Shown here: piece after piece, positions 35,376-43,781 of the stretch
Layout: each line of letters starts with the position of its first letter
Position numbering within the stretch: the stretch's first letter is position 1
Source: Arcobacter sp. EP1
Lineage (GTDB): Bacteria; Campylobacterota; Campylobacteria; Campylobacterales; Arcobacteraceae
Assembly (NCBI GenBank): GCA_001655195.1
Contig: LPNY01000086.1
Coordinates: 76,891 to 140,890, forward strand
Direction of reading: 5' to 3'
Length of the DNA stretch: 64,000 nucleotides
Notes under the pieces: model-generated
The model's input: only the letters and a program-made list of their open reading frames with translations
Told to the model about the DNA's origin: nothing
Databases searched by the model: none
Program-made: the position numbers and the translations under genes

Positions 35376-35849
35376 TTATTTATAAACTTCTACTTGTGAT
35401 GTTAGAGTAATACTACCACCTTTTATGATTTTAGCGCGTAATCCACCCTTGTTCATCATACCTTTTAAAAAGGCATCGTTATTGAGTTTTTTACCTAAAT
35501 AATCACAAGGTTCACATAATCGCATCCCTTTTAAAACCACTTCACCAATTTGAAACTCTTTGTCAACTAAAGCATTTAAATCACAATTAGAAACAACTAT
35601 ATTTCGTCGTAAATCTTCATGGCTTACTTTTGTCTCTACTGTTTCATTAAATGCATCAATTTTTTCTTTTTCAATAATTGTAACATCTCTATCTGGTTCA
35701 ACTTCCCCTTTATTTGAGTAGGTTCCTGTTTGGTTATAATACCTATCTCCAAATATTCCTTTTCCAACTTCTAAAACGATTTGATTTACGTTTTGCATGG
35801 GACTTTTTGTATCTTGTGCTATTAGAAGTGATTCAATTTTTCCTGACAT
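35376..35849 (-). CDS. MOSC-domain protein
   Basis: A 157-residue single MOSC domain. Recognisable parts are the GIFGDRYYN motif, DVTIIEKEKIDAF, RRNIVV and the conserved cysteine region MRLCEPCDYLG, where the cysteine is proposed to handle sulfur in molybdenum-cofactor chemistry. It lacks the beta-barrel N domain of YiiM/YcbX, as do many stand-alone MOSC proteins. A link to the formate or nitrate enzymes is possible but not shown by position. Confidence 0.88.
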   Translation of the reverse strand: MSGKIESLLIAQDTKSPMQNVNQIVLEVGKGIFGDRYYNQTGTYSNKGEVEPDRDVTIIEKEKIDAFNETVETKVSHEDLRRNIVVSNCDLNALVDKEFQIGEVVLKGMRLCEPCDYLGKKLNNDAFLKGMMNKGGLRAKIIKGGSITLTSQVEVYK

Positions 35850-35888
35850 AATATAACCTTTTAAATTTAATGGATACAGTATATCCAG

Positions 35889-36515
35889 TTATCGTCTAAC
35901 AAATGCTAAACTTGCACCTAATCCTACAAATAAACTTCCTATTACTTTTCCAAAATAATTACCCAGTGAGGTTTTGTTGAAAATATCTTTTATAAAATAG
36001 GCACTTAAGGAATAGAACATCATACATATAAAAGCAATAATGCCTAATACAACAACAAGAAGGGTATAGTGTATAAGGTTGTTTTGTCCTTCGTTTATAA
36101 ATTGTGGAAATAGAGCTGTGAAAAATACAAGGGCTTTTGGATTTGAAGCGGCAACGATAAAGGCTTCAGTAAAGAGTTTTTTCTTGGATATTTTATTAGT
36201 GAGCATTTTTTCATTGGAATCAATGTGAAAAGGTGTTTTAAAGAGTTTAATTCCTAAGTAGATTAAATATAATGCTCCAATGTATTTAATAATCATAAAA
36301 AGTGTTGTTGAAGTGGTTAAAATAATACCAAGTCCGGTTACTGCAATTGTAGCTTGAATCATAGAGGCAGTTGTATTTCCTAATGCTGTTGCAATAGAAA
36401 TTTTTGCTCCATATTTTAATCCATGGGTGAGTGCTAAAAGCATGCTTGGACCTGGAATAATTGAAGCTATAAAGACAGTTAGTGAATAGATAAACCAAAA
36501 ATTAAGTGATTCCAT
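35889..36515 (-). CDS. LysE/RhtB-family amino-acid exporter
   Basis: A 208-residue membrane protein with about six helices. The IIPGPSMLLALTHGLKYGAKIS segment and AASNPKALVFFTALFPQFI are the family signatures. RhtB proteins export amino acids such as threonine or homoserine from the cytoplasm. The start at ATG 36515 is set by GGAAA; a TTG 12 bp upstream is less likely. It is transcribed in the same direction as the aldolase upstream but separated from it by a strong terminator. Confidence 0.92.
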   Translation of the reverse strand: MESLNFWFIYSLTVFIASIIPGPSMLLALTHGLKYGAKISIATALGNTTASMIQATIAVTGLGIILTTSTTLFMIIKYIGALYLIYLGIKLFKTPFHIDSNEKMLTNKISKKKLFTEAFIVAASNPKALVFFTALFPQFINEGQNNLIHYTLLVVVLGIIAFICMMFYSLSAYFIKDIFNKTSLGNYFGKVIGSLFVGLGASLAFVRR

Positions 36516-36585
36516 TGTGTTTTCCAATAGGTAGAATAGTTTGATCTTATCTTTTTTTGACTTTAGATAAAATTCATATGGACAT

Positions 36586-36622
36586 AAAAAAAGCTAGTCT
36601 CCTAAAAAGGAGGACTAGCTTA
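36586..36622 (-). terminator. rho-independent terminator after the aldolase gene
   Basis: On the minus strand AAGCTAGTCCTCCT pairs with AGGAGACTAGCTT (one bulged C), followed by a run of seven T. A stem of this length and the T run make it convincing. Confidence 0.88.
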
Positions 36623-36649
36623 TAAATTTGAGGGTAAATCCCAAAAGTC

Positions 36650-36670
36650 ATAAGGTTTTTGTTCCTTATG
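36650..36670 (-). terminator. small hairpin just after the aldolase stop
   Basis: CATAAGG / CCTTATG with a 7-nt loop, 10 bp past the stop codon. It precedes the main terminator and may stabilise the 3' end. Confidence 0.5.
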
Positions 36671-36679
36671 CTTTTGCTC

Positions 36680-37654
36680 TCAGCTGTACTCTTCGGTTAA
36701 TTTATCGTAAAATTTAACATAATTAGTATCACCCGTATCTCTAGCTTTCATAGCTGGTCTTGGGTGTTCATTTAAGTGTCCAGTGATAATGTAAGGAACA
36801 CTAGAACCCCAATCTAACTCTTTTTCTAGTGGCACGATATGCTCTTCAATGAATTTTAATACTGGCAAGAATTTGTATTTTGGATTTTTAAGGAACCCAA
36901 GTAATAATTCCATAGCACAATTTCCTGCACCTCGTCCTAATCCTGAAACAGTTACATCTAAATAACTTGTTCCATAAATCATTGCTTCAAGTGTATTTGC
37001 ATATGCTAACTGAAGGTTATTGTGAGCATGGATACCAACTTTTTTACCTGCTGGTTTTGCAACAGATAAATATTTGTCTGTTAATTTATTGATTTGCTCT
37101 GGATAGAAAGAACCAAATGAGTCAGCAATATAAATAACATCAACATTTGTTTTACTAAGTGTCTCTAATACTTGGTCTAACTCATCATCAAATGATTTTG
37201 AAATTGCCATGATATTACAAGTCGTTTCATATCCCTTTGCATGGAAATCTTCAATTAATTCAATTGCTTCTGGTAATTGGTGAATATACGTTGCTACTCG
37301 AATCATATCAACAACAGAGTCTTCACATTGAGGAATCTCTTCTTTGATTGTTCTTCCTACATCAGACATTGTTGCAATCTTTAGGTTTGTGTCATTGTTA
37401 CCCACGATTCGTCGAATATCTTCTTCTTTACAGAAGTTCCAACACCCATACTCATCTTCACTCATAACTGTAGGAGATACGTTTTTACCAATTTCCATGT
37501 AATCTACGCCTGCAGCCACACACATTTCGTAGTGAGCTTTTACAAACTCATCTGTAAAGTGGTAGTTATTTACTAATCCACCATCTCGAATTGTACAATC
37601 GAAAACTTTTAAGTCTTCTCTTACGGTTAGTATTGAACCTTCTTTTTCAATCAT
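36680..37654 (-). CDS. DRE-TIM family aldolase (HMG-CoA lyase-like)
   Basis: A 324-residue TIM-barrel enzyme with the family's opening DCTIRDGGLVNNYHF (D-x-T-x-R-D-G-G) and metal-ligand histidines in VGIHAHNNLQLAYAN. The SGLGRGAGNCAMELLLG glycine loop is also present. These belong to the HMGL-like group with 4-hydroxy-2-oxovalerate aldolase and isopropylmalate synthase catalytic domains. No partner dehydrogenase is nearby, so the substrate is unclear. Confidence 0.87.
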   Translation of the reverse strand: MIEKEGSILTVREDLKVFDCTIRDGGLVNNYHFTDEFVKAHYEMCVAAGVDYMEIGKNVSPTVMSEDEYGCWNFCKEEDIRRIVGNNDTNLKIATMSDVGRTIKEEIPQCEDSVVDMIRVATYIHQLPEAIELIEDFHAKGYETTCNIMAISKSFDDELDQVLETLSKTNVDVIYIADSFGSFYPEQINKLTDKYLSVAKPAGKKVGIHAHNNLQLAYANTLEAMIYGTSYLDVTVSGLGRGAGNCAMELLLGFLKNPKYKFLPVLKFIEEHIVPLEKELDWGSSVPYIITGHLNEHPRPAMKARDTGDTNYVKFYDKLTEEYS

Positions 37655-37854
37655 TGTCTTTCCCTATTTTCTAATAATTAAGTTTTATTATAATATTTCT
37701 TGAAATAATAGCTTAAAGGTACTCAAATCATCTTTAAGTAGCTTTAATAATTAAGGAAATTTTCTTTTTGTTAGTAAAGTTTTATGAAAATGTTTAAAAT
37801 TTACTTTTAATTTACTATTTAGCTATAGTAAAATAAGAGAAATAAGGAGTTGTT

Positions 37855-38094
37855 ATGAAAAAAGTAGTTTTAGTTTTAAGTATGATTTTCTTTTCATATA
37901 TGCCCGTTATGGCAGATAAAAAAGTAAAAGAAAAAAGTTTTAAAAATAGTGAAAAGTCCTATGAAGTTGCTAATGAAAAAGCAAAGTTTAATCGTTCAGA
38001 TGAGTGGAAAGAAAAAAAACAGAAGCGAGACAAAAAGGACAAGAAAGTAAAAAAAGAAAAGAAACAAAAAAAAGCTAAGAAAGGAAAAAAATAA
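37855..38094 (+). CDS. small secreted lysine-rich protein
   Basis: A 79-residue protein with a signal peptide (KKVVLVLSMIFFSYMPVMA) and a mature part of mostly Lys, Glu and Asp; the last 30 residues alternate KK with K/D/E. No family recognised. Its TAA overlaps the next ATG by one base (TAATG), so the pair is translated together. Upstream is a GGAG ribosome site. Possibly a cell-envelope polycation partner of the next protein. Confidence 0.75.
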   Translation: MKKVVLVLSMIFFSYMPVMADKKVKEKSFKNSEKSYEVANEKAKFNRSDEWKEKKQKRDKKDKKVKKEKKQKKAKKGKK

Positions 38095-38450
38095 TGCATC
38101 AATTTTCTAAAATAGTCTGTTTTGCTCTTGTCACAAGTTTGTTTGTATCAACACAAGCTTTTGCAAAGCCACCAGCTCATGCTAAAAAACACAAAATAAA
38201 AAAAGAAAAAGCGCTACCATATGGTTTACAAAAAAAACTTAAGAGAACAGGAGAGTTACCTCCTGGATGGAAAAAGAAACTTCAAGTAGGAGAAGTGGTT
38301 CCTCAAGATATTTTATCAAAAGGTGTTATTCTTGATCCTAAAGAGATTAGTAAATATCCAGAGCCAAGTTATAGTAAGATATACAAAATTCAAGATAAAA
38401 TTATCCGAATCAATAAAGCAACACAAGTAATACTTGATGTTTTAAAATAG
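38094..38450 (+). CDS. secreted RcnB/CigR-like small protein
   Basis: A 118-residue protein with a signal peptide (to about residue 25, QAFA) and a basic start [15 protein letters not shown]. The middle [30 protein letters not shown] resembles the proline-glycine repeats of CigR and RcnB-family periplasmic proteins, which end with a short strand that carries a conserved Ile-Val pair. Function in the family includes metal homeostasis and virulence restraint; none can be assigned here. Confidence 0.6.
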   Translation: MHQFSKIVCFALVTSLFVSTQAFAKPPAHAKKHKIKKEKALPYGLQKKLKRTGELPPGWKKKLQVGEVVPQDILSKGVILDPKEISKYPEPSYSKIYKIQDKIIRINKATQVILDVLK

Positions 38451-38466
38451 AGAAAAAAGGAAAAAG

Positions 38467-39210
38467 ATGAAATCCCATGAAGTAGATTATAAAATTTTAG
38501 GAACTGATATTCAAGCAGTTGAAGTGGAACTTGACCCAGATGAAACAGTTATTGCAGAAGCAGGTGCTATGTGTTGGATGGATGATGGAATTGCATTTGA
38601 GGCAAAAGCAGGTGATGGTTCTAACATGGATGAAGGTTTTTTTGGAAAAGCTTTTAGTATGGGAAAACGTATGATAACAGGAGAGTCTCTTTTTATGACA
38701 CACTTTACCAACGAAGGCAGTGGTAAAAAATGTGTGGCTTTTAATGCCCCATATCCAGGTAAAATTATTCCTGTTGATTTATCACAAACAGGTAAGTTGA
38801 TTTGTCAAAAAGATGCCTTTTTATGCGCAGCTCGAGGTACAAAAGTGGATATTACTTTTTCTAAAAAAATAGGTGCAGGTCTGTTTGGTGGAGAAGGATT
38901 TATCTTACAATCACTTGAAGGTGATGGTAATGCTTTTATTCATGCAGGTGGTACCGTTGTTGAAAAAGAGTTAAAAGGTGAAAAGCTTATTGTGGATACA
39001 GGATGTATTGTTGCTTTTGAAGAGGGAATTGATTATGACATTAAGGCTTCTGGTGGATTAAAATCAATGGTATTTGGTGGAGAGAGTATTTTCTTAGCTA
39101 CGTTAGAGGGACACGGAAAAGTCTATTTACAATCAATGCCATTTTCTAAACTTGCTGATAGAATATTACAAAACTATAAAGGTGAAATGTCAACAGGTGA
39201 TGATAACTAA
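38467..39210 (+). CDS. AIM24/TIGR00266-family protein
   Basis: A 247-residue beta-rich protein. The [25 protein letters not shown] opening and later [38 protein letters not shown] and [25 protein letters not shown] segments are characteristic of the AIM24 family (yeast mitochondrial biogenesis factor homologues). The bacterial role is not established. It follows the small secreted pair by 16 bp. Confidence 0.9.
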   Translation: MKSHEVDYKILGTDIQAVEVELDPDETVIAEAGAMCWMDDGIAFEAKAGDGSNMDEGFFGKAFSMGKRMITGESLFMTHFTNEGSGKKCVAFNAPYPGKIIPVDLSQTGKLICQKDAFLCAARGTKVDITFSKKIGAGLFGGEGFILQSLEGDGNAFIHAGGTVVEKELKGEKLIVDTGCIVAFEEGIDYDIKASGGLKSMVFGGESIFLATLEGHGKVYLQSMPFSKLADRILQNYKGEMSTGDDN

Positions 39211-39230
39211 GGCTACTAATGCCTTAGTTA
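39204..39230. terminator. bidirectional terminator AIM24/methyltransferase
   Basis: A perfect 10-bp stem TAACTAAGGC / GCCTTAGTTA with a 7-nt loop. The AIM24 stop codon is inside the 5' arm and the convergent gene ends 2 bp downstream. Confidence 0.75.
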
Positions 39231-39231
39231 T

Positions 39232-39912
39232 TTATACTTTTTGATAGACTGCAAAAAAGTGGGGTACGGGTGGTGTTTGCTCATCATCATAAGCTAAAAA
39301 GCTTATCTCTTTTAAGTTATCACTAGTAACAAAAGCATCAATCTCTTCTTTGTCTAAAGGTAGAGGAATTACTTCTTCTTGTTCTCCTTTGTTTCGACTT
39401 CTACATGATACTAAAATATGTGCTTTAGAAGCTAAAAGTGAACTCATAGCTTGTCGTGCAAGAATACGATATTTGCCCGGTAGCACTTGTATAGTGTTAC
39501 ACTCATAAACCACGTCAAAATTTTCAAACCACTCTTTTGGATAATCAAATAGATCAGCAACCATATAGTTAACCTTGCTATTAGGGTATCTGTTTTGACA
39601 TAACTCAATAGCTGTTGGGGAAATATCAAATCCAATAACCTCGTAGCCAAATTGACTCAAAGCTTCACAGTCATCTCCCACACCGCAACCAATAACGATA
39701 GCTTTTTTGGATGTTTTTATGGGATTGTTTTTTAACCACTGTACTAAATGGCCACTGGGTTCTAGGTCTGCCCAAAAAACAGCAGTATAATCACCATTTG
39801 CATTTTTATAAATAGAGTCAAACCAAGCAGTTGGTTCATCTTTTTCTTGATAAGATTTTACCATTTTAGTATAAGCGTTAAAGTCAAACTCTTCGTTTTT
39901 TTTCTCGTTCAT
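39232..39912 (-). CDS. class I SAM-dependent methyltransferase (TPMT-like)
   Basis: A 226-residue methyltransferase. Motif I is VIGCGVGDDCEAL, followed by GYEVIGFDISPTAIE, VADLFDYP and VVYECNTIQVLP. The WFDSIYKNANGDYTAVFWADLEPS opening resembles thiopurine/anion methyltransferases (TPMT-like) that methylate small thiols or halides. No function is proved. It starts 3 bp after the DUF2721 gene on the same strand, so it is cotranscribed. Confidence 0.85.
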   Translation of the reverse strand: MNEKKNEEFDFNAYTKMVKSYQEKDEPTAWFDSIYKNANGDYTAVFWADLEPSGHLVQWLKNNPIKTSKKAIVIGCGVGDDCEALSQFGYEVIGFDISPTAIELCQNRYPNSKVNYMVADLFDYPKEWFENFDVVYECNTIQVLPGKYRILARQAMSSLLASKAHILVSCRSRNKGEQEEVIPLPLDKEEIDAFVTSDNLKEISFLAYDDEQTPPVPHFFAVYQKV

Positions 39913-39915
39913 AGG

Positions 39916-40392
39916 TTACTCTTTTAATCGTGTTTTTTTGATTTTGATAAATGAGGTGGTAAAGTAGATTTCACGTAGGAAAAGTAATAATGCAATAATC
40001 AATGATGCCATAGCAAAGATAAAAAGCATAGAGATAAAAGTTGCACTATCGAACTCAAGTAGGGCGCTTGAAAACATGAGTAAAATCACTAATGCAACCA
40101 TAAGTCCAGTAGCAGTACAGAAAAAAATTGCTAAATTTGTATTTTGCATACGCATCACTAAAAAGTGTCGACGTTTAAGGGTAAAGGCATCTTCAGCCAT
40201 ATCACTGTTTTGTTCTTGTTTTAAAAGTAGTTCTTTATCAAGTTTTTCCAGCTTATCAATAATACGGGTTAATCGACCAATAAAAACATTTAAAAGTCCC
40301 GCAACACCCGCTAGTAAAAAGACAGGGGCAACGGAGAGTTCAATGAGGGATGATATTGTTGTTACAATACTATTACTATCAGGTATTAGCAT
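39916..40392 (-). CDS. DUF2721 membrane protein
   Basis: A 158-residue protein with three hydrophobic helices and the characteristic opening ISSLIELSVAPVFLLAGVAGLL, then a charged cytoplasmic stretch (RLTRIIDKLEKLDKE) and two later helices. This is the DUF2721 layout. Function unknown. Cotranscribed with the methyltransferase. Confidence 0.85.
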   Translation of the reverse strand: MLIPDSNSIVTTISSLIELSVAPVFLLAGVAGLLNVFIGRLTRIIDKLEKLDKELLLKQEQNSDMAEDAFTLKRRHFLVMRMQNTNLAIFFCTATGLMVALVILLMFSSALLEFDSATFISMLFIFAMASLIIALLLFLREIYFTTSFIKIKKTRLKE

Positions 40393-40515
40393 TTGAGTCT
40401 TCCTTTTTATTTTATTCTATAAAAGCAGTATAAAAATAAAATACTCTTTAAAAAGTAAGAGTTGTCTTAAACATTTAGAGGTATACTAAACTCTAAAAAG
40501 ATATAAAAGAGAGAG

Positions 40516-41208
40516 ATGAGAACAAAAATATATCTGCTTCCTGGAATAATGTGTAATGAAAATCTTTGGAGTAGGCTTGAACCTTTTTTTGATGATAATT
40601 ATGAGTTGATTACATTGCCTATTCCTTTGGAAGATAGTTTTGATACGGTTATTGAATCCTTGGAAAAAAGTATCAAGGAAGAGAAAATCAATCTTCTTGG
40701 TTTTTCCCTTGGTGGTTATATTGCTTCATATTTTGCTTGTAAGTATCCCCATCGAATTAATAAACTATTTATTATTGCAAGTAGTTTGTGCCCTTTGTCT
40801 GAACAAGAGATTAAAAAACGAGAAGATACTATATCTTTTGTCTCAAGACATGGGTTTAAAGGATTGAGTACGAAGAAGGTTATCTCGTTATTAGATAAGC
40901 AAAATGAAAAAAATTTTGAACTTATAGAATTAATTCAACAAATGTATGTGGATTTAGGAAAAGAGGTCTTTTTATCTCAAATGTCTGTGACGCTAAAGAG
41001 AGATGATTTGTTGTATACTATAAATAAATTATATTTTCCCATAACATTTTTATATGGAAGTAAAGATAGGCTTGTTAACCATACATGGATGGAAACATTA
41101 GCGAAAGTAACAACACACATAAGACAAAAAAGATTTGACACAACGTCTCATATGTTACCGTTAGAAAAACCAACTGAGGTGGCAAAGGAAATAAAGAATT
41201 TCTTTTGA
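40516..41208 (+). CDS. alpha/beta hydrolase
   Basis: A 230-residue alpha/beta hydrolase. The strand LLPGIMCNENLW, nucleophile elbow GFSLGG, acid in YGSKDRLVN and histidine in TSHMLPLEKP form the catalytic triad in the right order. The small, cap-poor fold is close to the esterase/BioH/MenH-like group; the substrate is not known. Preceding AGAGAG is the ribosome site. A separate gene with no operon partners. Confidence 0.88.
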   Translation: MRTKIYLLPGIMCNENLWSRLEPFFDDNYELITLPIPLEDSFDTVIESLEKSIKEEKINLLGFSLGGYIASYFACKYPHRINKLFIIASSLCPLSEQEIKKREDTISFVSRHGFKGLSTKKVISLLDKQNEKNFELIELIQQMYVDLGKEVFLSQMSVTLKRDDLLYTINKLYFPITFLYGSKDRLVNHTWMETLAKVTTHIRQKRFDTTSHMLPLEKPTEVAKEIKNFF

Positions 41209-41291
41209 GAAGTGTAGAATAATACTATGTTAGTACTTTCCTAACATATAATTATTAAATAGAATGATAATATAATATAAAAGGACCTATT

Positions 41292-42911
41292 ATGAATAAA
41301 ATACTTGTTGTTGATAACTCAATTGTTATTATTAATTTATTACAGGACTTGTTTTCCAAGAAAAATGACTTTATCCTTTTTTCAGCACAAAGTTCACAAG
41401 AAGCACAAGAACTTTGTAATGACAATGAGTTCTTTTTAGTTATTTCAAATATGGTTCTTCCTGATGCACTTAATGGTGAAATATTGGACTTTTTTGAGTC
41501 TAAAAAAGTACCGACTATCGTTTTATCATCAAGTATTGAAGATACTACTCTAAAAATGCTACAACGTCCTAATATTATTGATTATCTTTTAAAAGACTCT
41601 ATTCATGTTATCAATAAAGTGTATCGTTTAGTGGAACTCTTAAACGATATTAGAGATATTGAAGTATTACTTGTAGAAGATTCTTTGTTAAGTGCAACAC
41701 AAATGAAAGGGAGTTTAGAGTCCCTTTTACTTAAGGTTCATCATGCAAAAAATGGTAAAATGGCACTTAAACTCTTAGAAAAGAAACCTACCATATCTAT
41801 GATAGTCACTGATTATAATATGCCAGAAATGAACGGTTTAGAACTCATAAAACAATTGCGGCAAGAAGATAAATATATCAATACTCCTATCATTGTTATT
41901 AGTAGCATTGAAGATAAGAGCTTAAAAATAAAACTTTATAAAAGTGGCGCAACGGACTTTTTAACAAAACCAATTTTAATTGAAGAGTTAAAAGCAAAAG
42001 TACTTAATGCTTTTGAAAATGTCAAATATCTAAGGGAACGAAAACAGTTTGATAAAATTTTTGATGAAAATGTTATTTCATCATCTACAAATGAAAAAGG
42101 GATTATTAAACATGTATCTCAAGCTTTTAGTAATATTGCAGGATATTCAAAAGAAGAACTAATTGGAAAACCACACAATGTAGTACGTCATCCTGATATG
42201 CCAAGCACCGTTTTTGAAGAGCTTTGGGGTACAGTAAAGAACGGAAAAATTTGGAAAGGTGAGGTGAAAAACCTGCGTAAAGATGGCGTTCATTATTGGG
42301 TTAAAGCAGTGATTGAACCTAATTATAACAATAAAGGTGACATTACAGGTTTTACTTCAATTCGTCAGGATATAACGGACAAAAAAAGAATTTATGAACT
42401 TTGTATTACTGATGGCTTGACCTCATTATATAACAGGCGTTATTTTAATGATATAGCACCAACAAAACTTCAAGACTCAAAGCGAAATAATGAGGTTTTT
42501 GCCTTTTTATTGATGGATATTGATAACTTTAAAAAGTATAATGATACCTATGGTCATTTAGCAGGGGATGATGTTTTGAAAAAAGTTTCTTTGACGTTAA
42601 AAGATGTATTTAAACGCAGTGAAGATTTAGTATTTCGTTTAGGTGGAGAAGAGTTTGGAGTTTTAATAAACGCTAAAACAATTGATGATGTTGAAATGTT
42701 AGCACAACGAGCTCGAATTGGTATCGAAACTTTAGGTATAGAGCATATTAAAAACCCGCCAAAAGAGATTATAACAGCATCCTTTGGATTGACTGTTTTA
42801 GAAAAAGAGAAAGCAGAAATAACAATTGATGAGATTTATAAAAAAAGTGATGAATCTCTTTATCTTGCTAAAGATAATGGTCGAAACTGCATCGAATCTA
42901 ATTACATATAA
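41292..42911 (+). CDS. REC-REC-PAS-GGDEF diguanylate cyclase
   Basis: A 539-residue signalling protein. Receiver 1 (1-120) has asparagine at residue 53 (ISNMVLPD), where the phosphorylated aspartate is expected. Receiver 2 (about 125-250) has a normal DYNMPEMNG and a KP motif. The Aer-type PAS (about 258-370) has KEELIGKPHNVVRHPDMP, like the CetB-like protein at 31989. The GGDEF domain ends with LGGEEFG and an RSED inhibitory site five residues earlier, so it is probably an active, feedback-controlled c-di-GMP synthase. A small selenoprotein gene begins 11 bp after it. Confidence 0.92.
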   Translation: MNKILVVDNSIVIINLLQDLFSKKNDFILFSAQSSQEAQELCNDNEFFLVISNMVLPDALNGEILDFFESKKVPTIVLSSSIEDTTLKMLQRPNIIDYLLKDSIHVINKVYRLVELLNDIRDIEVLLVEDSLLSATQMKGSLESLLLKVHHAKNGKMALKLLEKKPTISMIVTDYNMPEMNGLELIKQLRQEDKYINTPIIVISSIEDKSLKIKLYKSGATDFLTKPILIEELKAKVLNAFENVKYLRERKQFDKIFDENVISSSTNEKGIIKHVSQAFSNIAGYSKEELIGKPHNVVRHPDMPSTVFEELWGTVKNGKIWKGEVKNLRKDGVHYWVKAVIEPNYNNKGDITGFTSIRQDITDKKRIYELCITDGLTSLYNRRYFNDIAPTKLQDSKRNNEVFAFLLMDIDNFKKYNDTYGHLAGDDVLKKVSLTLKDVFKRSEDLVFRLGGEEFGVLINAKTIDDVEMLAQRARIGIETLGIEHIKNPPKEIITASFGLTVLEKEKAEITIDEIYKKSDESLYLAKDNGRNCIESNYI

Positions 42912-42922
42912 AAAGGAAAAAT

Positions 42923-43168
42923 ATGAAAGTTGAAATCTACTATTGTGGAATGTGAAACTATTTACCGCAAGCTTCTAGGCTAGAAGAGGAATTAAAAGGT
43001 AATTTTTCACAGGTTAATATAAATTTGATTCGAAGTTCTGGTGGAACATTTAAAGTAATTGTTGATGATGAGGTATTGTTTGATAAGTTGGCAATCTCAG
43101 AAACATTGCCAATTTTTCCAAAACCTGATGAGATATCAGAGCTAATAGAAAAAAAGTTAGCCACCTAA
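42923..43168 (+). CDS. selW: SelW-like selenoprotein with CxxU motif
   Basis: An 81-residue product when the UGA at 42953-42955 is read as selenocysteine (residue 11): VEIYYCGM-Sec-NYLPQASRL gives the classic C-x-x-U redox motif of the SelW/Rdx family. FKVIVDDEVLFDK and FPKPDEISELI match the family's later strand and helix. AGGA precedes the ATG. It lies 11 bp after the diguanylate cyclase and probably shares its transcript. The family is a thioredoxin-like oxidoreductase of unproven substrate. Its 3' end is inside a bidirectional terminator. Confidence 0.9.
42953..42986 (+). promoter_or_regulatory. UGA and SECIS-like hairpin, SelW-like gene 2
   Basis: CTTCTA (42972-42977) pairs perfectly with TAGAAG (42981-42986) around the loop GGC. 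The stem begins 19 nt from the U of UGA, the same offset as in gene 1 at 26891. Confidence 0.75.
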
Positions 43169-43183
43169 AGGGGCTAACTTTTT
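43151..43183. terminator. bidirectional terminator selW/csp
   Basis: A perfect 12-bp stem AAAAAGTTAGCC / GGCTAACTTTTT with a 9-nt loop. It includes the last codons of the SelW-like gene, and T runs occur in both directions. Confidence 0.88.
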
Positions 43184-43192
43184 AAGAGGTTA

Positions 43193-43411
43193 CTATAAAG
43201 CAGTTACGTTCTCTGCTTGTGGACCTTTTTGTCCTTCACCGATTTCGAAAGTCACTTTTTGACCTTCTTCTAATGTAACTCGTCCGTATCCTGAAGAGTT
43301 AACTTGTCTAAAGTGTACAAATACATCTTTTCCACCATCTTCTTGCTCGATGAATCCATAACCTTTTTCACTGTTAAACCATTTAACTTTTCCATTTAAT
43401 AATGTTGCCAT
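43193..43411 (-). CDS. cspA: cold-shock domain protein
   Basis: A 72-residue CSD protein with RNA-binding motifs [17 protein letters not shown] (RNP1) and DVFVHFRQV (RNP2). Start at 43411 (MATLLNGK) with AAGGAATGAG upstream. It binds single-stranded RNA or DNA and melts structure at low temperature. A leader region with a duplicated sequence precedes it, as often in csp genes. Confidence 0.95.
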   Translation of the reverse strand: MATLLNGKVKWFNSEKGYGFIEQEDGGKDVFVHFRQVNSSGYGRVTLEEGQKVTFEIGEGQKGPQAENVTAL

Positions 43412-43781
43412 TCTCATTCCTTATTTGTGTCGAAATATAATATTTCTGTATTGTGTCGAAAATATAAAGTGGAGTATTCTTTAGATAGATTCTATTGATA
43501 ACGTGGTTCCCAATATTAACTTTAACTATAGATGAACTCTAAATCATCTTTCTAGGGCAATATTATATCACAAAATTCTAAAAGTTCCCAAAAATTTAAA
43601 ATAGTTATTGAAAAATGGGATTTTTTTACACAAAAAAGAAAGAAATATTTATAAGTAAAACAAATAATAATCTAATAAAGCATGATATAGTCGCTATTTT
43701 AGCAACTTTATATATTTATAATTTGTTAATATTGCTTTGATACAATATCGACATTAATATGTAATTTTACTGGAGATATGT
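43412..43781. other. 370-bp divergent region between csp and dsbA-like gene
   Basis: It holds the csp leader and promoters for both genes. The sequence TTGTGTCGAAATATAA at 43425 recurs at 43451 with one added A. A TACAAT box at 43741-43746 could be the -10 of the DsbA-like gene. No ORF with a good ribosome site was seen. Confidence 0.5.
43425..43467. repeat. direct repeat TTGTGTCGAAA(A)TATAA in csp leader
   Basis: Copies at 43425-43440 and 43451-43467, 26 bp apart. On the csp strand each reads TTATATTT(T)CGACACAA. It could be a doubled promoter or an RNA element acting in cold response. Confidence 0.45.
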
